Below, piece by piece: positions 32,958-43,791 of a DNA stretch of 64,000 bases; position 1 is the stretch's first letter; each line of letters starts with the position of its first letter. The notes under the pieces were generated by a model, which had not been told where the DNA came from, did not search any database, and saw only the letters and a program-made list of their open reading frames with translations. The stretch lies in assembly GCA_003255025.1 (NCBI GenBank), contig QANY01013423.1, positions 733,779 through 797,778 of the forward strand, read 5' to 3'. This DNA is from Datisca glomerata. Taxonomy: Eukaryota > Streptophyta > Magnoliopsida > Cucurbitales > Datiscaceae. The translations under genes and the position numbers were made by a program.

Positions 32958-35900
32958 TCAGTGGTACCGGGTCTCTGAGACAAAGGAGTTCCTACTGTAA
33001 TATAGATCAACGTGCTCATGTATCGTATTATACATGTCGTTCAAAGGATGGTTGACGATCTTCAACAGAATATCGCATTGAAGATCAGACGATTTATACT
33101 CTGTAAAAATATTCTCAATATTCAACAAACTATCATACACCTCAATAAATTATGTAATGAAAACCATAAATGAGCAAATCCAGAACAAATAAGAAAATTC
33201 TCAATTACATAACTAAAAGAACCCTAACTTCAAACTAAAACAAAACAGAAAACGGAGCTCTAAGGTTTGAACATTCACTAAACTATCATACACCTCAACA
33301 AATTCAATAATGATAGTCACAAATGAGCAAATCCACAACAATAAAAAAATCTCAATTACATAAGTAAAATAAAACAAAAAATGGAGCTATAAGGCTTCAA
33401 AAATCACCAACAAATTCAATACTGATAGCCACAAATGAGCAAATCCAGAACAATCAGAAAATTCTCAATTACATAACTAAAGGAACCCTATCTTTAAACT
33501 AAAAGAGAACAAAAAACTCTCAAGCTTGAATATTCACGAAACAATCATCACACCATAACGAATAACAAGTAATGACAACCATAAATGAGCAAATCTTGAA
33601 CAATCAGAAAATTTCCAATTGTATAACTAAAAGAACCCCAAACTATAACAATAAAAAACAAAGCTTTCAAAATTAACAAAATATAAACAATATTTGACAT
33701 ATTACCTGAGAACGATAGTCACTAACCATTTCTGCCCTGATGTCATCCATATGTCTCATGACTCATACACCACAAATCACTTCTGCAAACGTAATAATAA
33801 GTGCATCATTAAAAGAGTGAAGGAAGCCCAATCAAATTCGCGATCAATGAACTTACTCATTTGATTAGGTGATCACATGGGGCGGCCTTGAAATTTGAAT
33901 GAGCATAATGTTGTTGGCTGGGGCAACAAATCTATATGCGTAGGCCCAAATATCAAGTTCATACCTTCTAACTATAATTTCATTCACAAAATATAAAAGA
34001 GTAATCAATGTCAAAATCACACATGTTATAAGGTAAATTATAAGTCATGTTGAGGGGTTCGAACATACAATCTTTTTACCTTTTCGGTCTGTTTCGTGTA
34101 CGCCGACTATCTGGCAAGGTGTCCCATATGGTGACTTCCTCGTCCATGATGGAAATCTTGGCTATAAACCAACAATCATAATCATCGTGTACCGGCATAC
34201 CGATCTATATTACACAATACATTACACAATCATACTAAGTCAAAAAATAATAACTTAACTACATTAAATTTGTTTATTGTCATTTTTAGCTCAAGCGTTG
34301 GCGCGTATATCTCCACGATCTTGTGTTTCCTTACAAAATTATGAATCCTCTACTAATATGGAAACACATTAACTCTGTAGTGGTAGAACAAAAACATAAT
34401 ATACAAAGTACATATAAACCTTAAATAAAGATGATACTGAGTAGTAGATACTCGCAATAAACAACATGAGAATAAACCAGAATCGATTGCTCATTGATGC
34501 AAGACGAGCCTCCAAGGTCAAAATGCTGACAAACAAGTCTATAAAGTCCGAGCCAAGCCAATTTTATGGACCGAGACTCTTTAGGTCTCTCCAGTTAGCA
34601 TGGTGGTCAGAATGTGTAACTAGAATCTCATTGCAAGAGACAAATAAACGACAAACTTAATCAAAATTTTGAAGTGACGGCGTGTCGGAATTTTTTAGAT
34701 TAGTGTGACTACTATCCATCCTCTAAGCTTTTCTAAAAAATATACTCCACTAAACACTCATCTTTACTTCTAGTGGGTCCTGCAACGTATACAAGCATAC
34801 TTTAAATACTTTTCTACTGCGTTTGGTGGTCGGTTTACCCTTCCAATAGGGTGAACTGAGTATAGGACCATTTATCATCTCTCGAGTGCTGCGCAATCGC
34901 ATCGAGCATTTGCTTTCGGTAGACTCGGTCAATACTTGTTTGCCCTATCAAAACACAACCCCAAGTATGGTGTTAGATTAGTAGTCAGATTATAAATGTA
35001 TATTAATAGAAAAGATGAAATACAGATAAACAGAATAATACATTTCGACGTCCTTTAGACGTTCCAATCATAGATGGTTTCCTGACCAATAGCAGGTCAA
35101 CGAATAGTTTGTTAGAAGCATCCAGATGGATGCAGGGATCATCCTTATCACATTTATATAAAGGTGAAGAAGAGTCTGATAGCTATTCTTCACAGAAGGG
35201 ACTCATATCCTCATCAAAACCTCTTCGTTCTTTGGCTCGAGACTTACCAGTATCCCATGCCAAAAGACTCACCAAATTTGTGCACATCTTCTCTTGGATG
35301 GCCATCATCTTTCTCTGTACCTCCATTAATTGTAAAATATCCGCCCTCATGGAGCTGGACTCCGCCTGAAGAGCGATAACTTGTGCACTTAAAGCACCTA
35401 GCTCGACGGCTTGCTCTTCAGGTAGATCTGTACACACATCTTCGCCAATGTGCTTACGCTCGCGGTCCTCCGAACCTCGCGGTTGCCCATAATGGCTTGC
35501 GTGATTGTCTCGATCTACATAATACAAATATATGTGAATTATTAATAAATAGTAATATAACCAACCAAATTTGTAATATTCTAAAACATTTGCTGTAAAG
35601 CTTTTAGGCCCTCCTACCAATGATTTTACAAAATAAATAATTTTGCAATGGTTTGGTCGTTCGACTTTAGCAGTGAAGGCTGGTTCAATTCAACATAGTT
35701 GACAACACATGCTAACTTCTCTAGATAAAAAGCTGCATCAAAATGAACTTATTAGCACATTTACGTATGCTATAATGCGAAAGTAAGACCAATGTACACT
35801 AAATCTATTACCAGGATAAATAACAAACATCTAGTAATGCTGTCGTGGTGGTTGTTTTGATACCTCGCGACACCATCCACAAAATCTTTAAAATGAGCAG

Positions 35901-36533
35901 AAGCCTAATTCTTCTGTTGGATGGTCACATGTGACTTCACAACGTGCAATCATGAATGAATGACGACTGGTTTTGATCGAGGAGATAACAAGACCCCGAT
36001 AATGTATAATATAAAGGCTTGCCTCCAATAGTCACTGTCAGGCGCCTCAATCAAGGATTTCGCAAGGTGTTCACCGGAATATCACCTTGGGCGTTCACCC
36101 ACTTCGCCCTTAGATCTTTAATTTCATTCACATCACCATCAAATTTTATCTCCTCACCATCGTCGAAGATGCCAAGTATAGAAGTCACATCATTTACAGT
36201 CACGTTGAATATCAACCCACGAACATTCAACATGCATGTGGCTGGATCGAAGTAACCTAATAGTTGTTGCAAGAAGTTCCTCTTCAACTTGCTACATTTA
36301 ATATACAACAACCCTCTGAATCCCATCTCCGTGACCGCTCTCTTCTTCCCCTCATCAAAATTTGCAACAAAATCTGCAAATTTCTCGAGTGTACAGCGTG
36401 TGAGCAACTTTTGTTTAAAGATAGGTCTTCTTGGATGGCTAGGACCGGGTTGTTCCGCTCGTCTTTCAAGGGCATATATTTCATTATCCTTGAAATAATT
36501 GAGTTTCACTTTCTTCGTCATACTTTTCCACAA
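32958..36533 (-). pseudogene. Ulp1 (C48) protease-type transposon gene, degenerate
   Basis: The first block at 36051-36533 (RCTLEKFADFVANFDEGKKR, GFRGLLYIKCSKLKRNFLQQ, LNVRGLIFNVTVNDVTSILG) is the N-terminal region usually joined to Ulp1 in plant MULE-borne genes. A helical block follows at about 35183-35470. The protease region is seen at about 34345-34080: RIHNFVRKHKIVEIYAPTLE, then VHDDYDCWFIAKISI, where the expected His-Trp is Cys-Trp. A cysteine box DCGV-VMRHMDDIRAEM lies at 33775-33700, with a one-base insertion and a TGA inside. A last exon-like piece is at 32958-33140. SUMO-protease-like genes of this type ride in Kaonashi-class Mutator elements. It is not functional. Confidence 0.75.
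33120..33695. repeat. Tandem repeat in a Ulp1-gene intron, four degenerate copies
   Basis: The unit, about 110-160 bp, carries ataaatgagcaaatccagaa, aaaattctcaattacataac and taaaagaaccctaact-like phrases, at about 33167, 33325, 33434 and 33586. It lies between the DCGV box exon (donor CAG/GTAATA on the minus strand at about 33700) and the last exon-like piece, so it probably expanded inside an intron. Confidence 0.75.
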
Positions 36534-38180
36534 CTTACCTAGATTTCTTTATGTCTACCTATCACAAACTCGCTTAAATTACAATAAAAATTTATCAATT
36601 TTATGTTATAATGTAATGTTTGTTTAAACATACTTACTTTAAGACCCTTAATTTCTCCACCTACCACCCTAATTTTAGCACGCTCTTTCGCACTCTTTTA
36701 ATTATAAAAAAACAACATTAACACTGCAAGAATTGATATGAAAATATGTAACATTAAATTGATGATCTCATTATTTACTTACAAGAATTCAAAGAAACCA
36801 TTGTGTGCCTTCTTCACATTCACATTTATGTTAGCCATCTGAAATATATGTTAGTATAATCAAATTTAGCCTTGTGACAATGTCTTCTTATCATGATTAT
36901 CCCTGATACTAATTCATAATAGATTGAACATAATCTAGTAAGAACGATAAGGTCCTATGTACCATTAAATTAATGTTCATAATGTTACGTTCTTGTATAC
37001 ATTTGCCTCTAATATGTTATTAATCAGGTTTACGTAATGACTATTTGAGATAACGAATTAATTTGAAGTGACATATATCGACAATCTTAATAAATAAACA
37101 TGATGTGAGTGTCAATGGCTTATGAAAATTGACGCAAGATTTCACGAAAATATGGATATGTAAAGAATTTAAATAATGTAAGAAACTTAGTTGATCTAGT
37201 TGCAACATGCTCTTCTCCAAGTTTTTTCACAATTTATCATGTTAGAATAATCATATTAGTAAATTTTCACCACGTAGGTAAGCTAGTTAAAAACTCTATA
37301 AATGTGAAAATCTCTATAATCATATAAAAATGACGTTGATCATGTAGTTCTCTCTAAAGTACAATGATATTCATCTAATAACAAACATACATATGAAATA
37401 ACATAGTTTCCATGAAAGAAAATAACCTCAAGTAGTATATCATTCCAACTACAATATTTCGTTTAGAAACATGAAAAAGACGAAAATGAGAAACTAGTTT
37501 ACAACATAACAAGTTCCATGTGATTAAGTAAATGCAATTCAAGCTAATGATATTGAGACAAAAAATTTTATACGAGTTCACATTCCAGAAATAAATGACT
37601 ACCAACTTTGTCAATGCCGGCAAGTCTTCTCTATTGATGACCAATAATCAAGAGGTTTCACCTGAAAAATAAGGAGACGCTTTTATAATTGGGTGAAAAT
37701 CCAACTTCAAAATAATGTTATGTTCTCAAGTAAATCTACTTTAACTATACTAAAATGTTAATTTTATTTATCAAGAGCAACCCACAACATTAAGACATGA
37801 ACATAAATCCAACCCTTTTGCCAAAGCATAAACAATGAAGTAAGGAAGCATTACACAAAATGTCACTGTAAAGCATAAATTGTTCATATTGATAATCATA
37901 GGAGTGGACCAAATCATATCACTAGTTGAATCTAAAATTATACTTAGGATTGAAACAAAGGCATACTAGCCTTTTTTTGATGCAACAAAAATTTGGAGTG
38001 CATCAATGATCAATTATTAAGGAATCAACTAGTATACTCAAACTCTATTACTCTCGATGTAATGTTCTTGGTAAGTCATACAACATATTTCTCACTTTTT
38101 AGGTCTTATGCTCTAGGTGGTAATTCAAAATTATACTTCTGAAAGCATAATGTCTTGTATAGCTATTTTTCTTTCTATCT
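36534..38180. other. AT-rich spacer, no gene seen
   Basis: No coding similarity. The part next to 36534 is probably leader or intron of the Ulp1-type gene. Confidence 0.5.
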
Positions 38181-38184
38181 TTCA

Positions 38185-38535
38185 ATCAAAATTGACAATA
38201 TAGGAAATCTTCTATGAGAATTAATAAAAAAAAGTACAGATAAACATCTTCTTCATTCATGGATTAATAAAGAATGAAAGAGGAAAAGACAAGTAATTCC
38301 ACATGCCAATTCTAATCGAGGCTAGATTCATAAAGAACGAAAATAGGAAATCTTCTATGAGAATTAATCAAAGAAAATCTTCAGGATTAACAAAATAGGA
38401 AATATTCTATGAGAATTAATCAAAGAAAGAACAAATAGACGTCTTCTTCTTTCATGGATTAATAAAGAACGAAAAAGGAAAGACAAGTCAATTCCACATG
38501 CCAAATTCAATCAAGGCTGGACTCTAGAGAGAACA
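38185..38535. repeat. Direct repeat of about 140 bp, two main copies
   Basis: The block taggaaatcttctatgagaa, then ttcatggattaataaagaa and acaagtaattccacatgcca occurs at about 38200-38330 and again at 38400-38520. A short extra copy of the first phrase lies at 38345. Non-coding. Confidence 0.75.
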
Positions 38536-39349
38536 AATACATCAATAAACCCCAAAATGATAGAAATATATAACACCACCAACCAAAGGGATCATCAAGA
38601 AAAAACCCTAATGGCACATAATATGACGCTATAAAAAGATTAACAGAGACAAACACGATACGCTGACCAAGAAAAGCATCACGCACAGACCAATTTAATA
38701 TATTTATTAAAAAGCAAGCACAAAATCACTCAACACCCCAATAAATCATTGCACAATCCAACTCAACTGACAACTCAGCAATCATACATAACATCTTAAA
38801 ATAATATGTCAGTTTCAAAAATTATCTTTCGATCTATATATTATTCAATTCAGATAAGCAGTTTCTGATTGAAACCTTCCACCATTAAGTATAAAAGGTC
38901 CTAAGTCCAAAATCAATAAATTTCTCAGAAATTTTTTTGAAAGGACCAAGCAGCTCATTTGTGAACATCACATTTGGTTTCCTCTAAAAACACAAATCAA
39001 GAATGCATATAAGATGAAACCATGGAAAACCAAACTGAATTGAGCTCAGAAGCTCATGTATTATAAAAATGAATGAGGAGAAGAAGAAAGCATAACGAAT
39101 ATTAGTTGAAAGTAATTGGAAGGACCTATTTGTGATGGATTAGAAATAGCAGAGTATAAATTGTAAAAAAAAATCTCAAGGGGCTGTCTGTGCCAAGTCC
39201 TAAAGGCCAGGGGGAGTTAATTCAATTTAGCCTTAAAATATCAATTAAGTTATTCAATATCAGGTTCACAAGTAAAATCGCAACAAAAAATTCTATATCA
39301 GGTTCACAAGCAAAATCAATGCTGGTTCAATATGGTTCTTTAACTTACC

Positions 39350-39394
<45 letters not shown>

Positions 39395-39435
39395 TCTTAG
39401 AATGAAAGAGGAAATGCCAAAAAGTGCAACCAAAC
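38536..39435. repeat. Spacer with a GA microsatellite
   Basis: The (GA)n run spans about 39353-39391. Just before it the phrase tatcaggttcacaagyaaaa occurs twice (39259 and 39296). No gene is seen. Confidence 0.6.
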
Positions 39436-39439
39436 CTTA

Positions 39440-41790
39440 CATAAAAATGAAAATAGCAACCAAAATCCTAAATCAGAAACATGTAAATCATAACCAAAAC
39501 TCTAAATTATAACATTCAAATCTAGAAACTTCCAACAAGAGAATGAAAAATGATATAGGGCAGAAAGCTCGATCATAGCTGGGTATCATTGAACTTGAAG
39601 GATTCACAAACTTATTGAACCAAAACCCTAAATCACGAGAAAAGCTTGGAGAAGAGAGCTCGATTAGAGTCGTCGAGGGAAGCTACTGTGTATGTGACCT
39701 CGAAGTCGCCAAGGGAAGCTTGTAGATCGTGTGCCTCGATTTTGTTCCCTAAGAGAATAAGCTTGCAACTATAGAGTCGCCTGAGAGAAGAAGCCGTGTT
39801 TTGTTCGAAGAAGAAGAGAGAGAAAATTAAAGGAGATTGTAGGTTAGGGCTACCGGTTGTAAAAAAAAGGGGAGTTAAATAAATGGATGGAACTTAATGT
39901 CATATTTTCTGTTTCCACTTCTCCTCACATTTGTTTTGTTTTCTTGAAATCTCTATGGCTTACTTTGTTCTTCTTCCTTCATGACTAGATTAATTGCTTC
40001 TCAAGGGCATAAGACACTAATTTCATTTATTCATCTACAAAGGTAATAAGTGAAGCGTGGGGAAAAAGAAGTTTGGACTTCCAGAACAAAGGCATGGGCA
40101 GTATTAAAACAGAACACAATATGACTATTATCACAACAATCATACTTCCCCTAAACCACTCTCTTTCAACTTTCTGTGCTGCCCCCACAAAAACTGACTT
40201 AAAATCCTTAATGAGATGCAAACATAGAACAACATCAAACTTAGAAATGATCTATCCATGTTGTTCATTGTAATAATGAATTGTTTGAATATGGGTATCA
40301 TAATATCAGTGTCAAAAGAACAAACAGTGACCTACAAGAGAATAATAATACAAACAAAATCATAATATTCAGCTCTAGAACAAAAGTATAACGTACAATT
40401 CATAATAACCAAGGTCGTCTGGATCGCGATCCTACCTAGGATCGATGTAAGGACATATGATCGATGATCGTAAGATCCTATCATTCTTAATAATTTATTA
40501 GTAAAACACATATATATGCTAATGCTACTTTAATATATTAAAGGAAATGATTACATAACACCAAGTCATCTCATACTTTTAAGTTTTAAAGAAAGAAGTT
40601 TAATATAAAATGTTCAAGACAAGTAAACATATTGATTTTTCCATCATTGATGTCATCACCATCAATCTCCTCATCATGTTCAGAATCATTACTTTCTCTA
40701 ACCAATGGAGTCATCATTCATATCTCTTGAACCACAACCACCATCGAGATTTTGATCAACATAACATAATTCACGTATTTCCATATATTTTTCTTTCTCA
40801 AAATTTCCAATCACCTCATCATCGCCAATGTAAGAGCGAAACATAAATTTCTACATAATTGCTAACAACTTGATATTTTGAAACTAAATTGATTTCCAAA
40901 AAGGAAACTCTCATCCATCCCTGTACAAACCATAAAAGAAGCATGTGAAATTGTGATTGAAATTTTTGACCAGATTGTTGTCAGGATCGCGATCTTATGT
41001 AATCTTACGATCTGGATCGTGATCCTACTAAAATGCGCCTATTGTATATGATCCGGATCGTTGAGCCCCTGTAGGATCGTAGGACCGTACGATCCTGATC
41101 GCGACCTGATAACCTTGATAATAACAACATGGATAGATTCCAATTTCAATTCATTATTTTAAAATTAGTACTAATTTTAAGAATTTCCATTAGGGATATA
41201 TGTATATAATCAGTAAAAATAAGCATTATGTCAATCTCAGAGAAGGTAATAAGCCTAAAAATGAGCTATAAAGAGAAGGTAATAAAAATTACCGAAAGCC
41301 TAAAAATCAATGAAACCCTAAACCATGAAACATGCAAATCGCAACAAGAGGAAAATACAAATCGCAACGAAAACCCTAAATCAGGAACATTCAAATCCAG
41401 AAACTTCTCCAACAAGATGAAGAAAAATTATCTAGAGCAGAGAACTCGATCATACATGGGTACCGTTGAACTTGAAGGATTCTCAAACTTACCAAACAAA
41501 AAACCTAAATCGTGAGAAAAGCTTGGAGAAAAGAGTTCGATCGAAGTCGCTGAGGGAAGCTGTTGTGTATACGACTTTGTAGCGGTGGTGGAGTCGACCT
41601 TACATCGATGGTGAAGAGAGCTCGATTGAAGACAATATGAGAGGAAGAATGGAGAATATAGATGAAGCTTGTGTTTTCAAGAGAGAAGATAGATAATTTT
41701 TCAAAAAAGTGAGAGAATGAGGTGTTTTGTTTAAAGAAGAGAGAGCAAATGATGACCGATTGTAAAGAAAAGGGAGAATTTTAAACCAAC
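39440..41790 (+). repeat. Pair of direct repeats of 400-450 bp
   Basis: The block 39440-39890 (phrases acattcaaatctagaaactt, gttgaacttgaaggattc-like, gagaaaagcttggagaa, cgattgtaaagaaaag-like) is repeated at 41290-41790 in the same orientation with many small changes. The hAT-like element and other DNA lie between the copies. The phrase aaaccctaaatc recurs in both. The copies could be the ends of a larger old element or a segmental duplication; no ORF decides it. Confidence 0.65.
40410..41117. mobile_element. hAT-like non-autonomous element, 708 bp, 8-bp TSD
   Basis: The ends CAAGGTCGTCTGGATCGCGA and the reverse complement of the right end (CAAGGTTATCAGGTCGCGAT) are imperfect inverted repeats, followed inward by more palindromic gatcgcgatcctacgatc-type sequence on both sides (to about 40490 and from about 40980). 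The element is flanked by ATAATAAC at 40402-40409 and 41118-41125, an 8-bp duplication as made by hAT transposases, whose elements start with CA. No transposase is present. An open stretch at 40610-40846 looks like a shadow of an acidic repeat. Confidence 0.75.
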
Positions 41791-43240
41791 GAGTGGGAGT
41801 ATCCAGGCCAGATAGGCCAGATCAAACAACCATGATCAATGCTGGGAAAAATTTTTCCGACATTGGAGAGGGATACTTCTAATTAATTATTTTAATTTCT
41901 CTGATTAGGGAGAGAAGACTAGAGATTAAGAACGATAGTGAGAGAAGGAAATGAAAGAGAGAGAAAGGAAAATGGAGAAACTAAAGAGAGATTAAAATGA
42001 AAAGGAAGGACTCGACCATGAAAGTGGAGCGGTTCAAGAAGAAGAACCTGTAAAAAAAATGATGAATAATGATTTCTTGTTGAACCTATGAAGACTATGA
42101 CTTGTTTATAAGAGAGATAATGAGAAGGGAGAGAGGGATGTATATTTTTGTATTTAAAAAAATTGCCATTAATTTTAACTTTTTAATTTTACGAAAAAAT
42201 ATTTTTTACAGTTTTCTTAAACTACAAGGAGTATAAAAATATAAAAAAAAATTGAAAGATATATTTTATATTTTGATCAAAGTATAGAGTTATATTTTAC
42301 ATTTTAACCTATTTTAAATACTAGACTAAAAGTTAATAACTAACAGGTAAAAAGTTATAATTTAATGGTAATAAGTATATAGTATTTCTAAGAGTTATAT
42401 TGGCAGTTAAGATTCTGTATTTATCTGATTGACAATTGTTTTATATTCGTTTAAATTAACTTTTTAGATTAAACTGAAGTAATATTATCATGGTCAATCA
42501 CATTTATCAGTTTTAGAAAGTTGACAAAGTCCTAAAACTTCGCAAAAAATGACATTTATCTAAATACACCTCTCGTTTTTGTCTACAAATGTCAATTTTC
42601 CTTTGAGAATTTCATGAAGTAGGTGAGGACAAATTTTGTCTAAATTTTTATGTCATCTCAGCCCAGTTTATACACTATAGATTAGTCTTACTAAGATAAT
42701 TAGATATTAACAATCATTAATCTTATTTAACTATTTATCAAATGTACAAACAATAATTGTTATGATTAGGAGTGGGTAGACACCGACTCAACCTATCAAA
42801 TTGAATCAGACCAATCAAAAAATGATAAGTTTGGTCGATTTTTAGCTCAACATGGTCTGCCCGGTATTGTTTTTAAAAAAATCAAACTTTTGGTTCTGTC
42901 TAAAGTTTTCATACATTTAGACTGAACCAATCGAACTTTTATTATAGCGCATGAATGATTCAATGTTTTTTAAATTATATATGATTAAATTTATTGACAG
43001 ATATTTTTGAAAAAAAAAATTAATGAATCGTAAAACTTGATCGAATTAATCAACTATTGTAGGTCGATTTAATTTATATGAATGTAGTCGATCAGTTCAT
43101 ACTCACTGTGATAAGATCATAAATTTCAATTTCATCTAATTTTTATGTTAAAAATAGACTGAATTTACCATGCATATCCCAGAATTTATGACTCGTCGGT
43201 GATACGGATGAGCTACATTTGGTGAACCAAGAGGCAAGCA
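41791..43240. other. AT-rich spacer, no gene seen
   Basis: GA-rich stretch at 41900-42000, then AT-rich DNA. The stretch 42770-43110 contains degenerate phrases (accgactcaacc; gaccaatcaa; ggtcgattt) typical of plant non-coding repeats. No host gene. Confidence 0.5.
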
Positions 43241-43776
43241 TTGTTATCGTCCATTCCCATTAGCCAACACATGAGGTCTGGCTCTACCCACTACCATAGC
43301 ACAAACCCGGATCTTGCGTGTCAAGCTCCCCCCTCCCCGACCCATCCCGCTTCTTATAATTACACCAAACTTGCCGCTCCAATTCTTCGTAGTCATTTAA
43401 AGTTTCCCGCAGGGCCAAACTTTTTCATCTTCGATTCAAAGAGCTCTGGTTATCTCCTTCCGATTCATGTTAAAAGTTCCAGGTATCATTGCCATTGTTC
43501 ACTGAAAAAGTACAGAACGAAGTAGTTCTACTTAATAAGACAAATAATATTGAATTGTTTATGTTTAGGAGTAAGTTATTTTTTCACAATGCAGTATAAC
43601 TTTTTGGCACAAAGGAGCATATTGGCTTTTAAGTCCAAATTTCATTTCGGATTTCTATTGGAACCAATCAGATCACTACGAGTTGGGGTTTAATTTGTAA
43701 GTTACACGATTGCGAAATGCACGTCTTCACAGCTGGCTTTAGATTTCTGTCGTACTTACTGAATTTGTTTCTTGCA
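43241..43776 (+). promoter_or_regulatory. 5' UTR exon and leader intron of the NDK-like gene (predicted)
   Basis: A C-rich leader-like stretch ends in AAAGTTCCAG/GTATCA (donor at 43483). A pyrimidine-rich acceptor TTTGTTTCTTGCAG ends at 43776, 15 bases before the ATG at 43792. This suggests a 5' UTR intron of about 294 bases. The open frame at 43241-43525 has no family match and is read as UTR. Confidence 0.5.
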
Positions 43777-43791
43777 GTACTCAATCTGCAA

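Noticed and set aside
43241..43525. Plus-strand ORF of 94 codons before the NDK-like gene
   Set aside because: It crosses a good splice donor and has no family match; it is better explained as 5' UTR.
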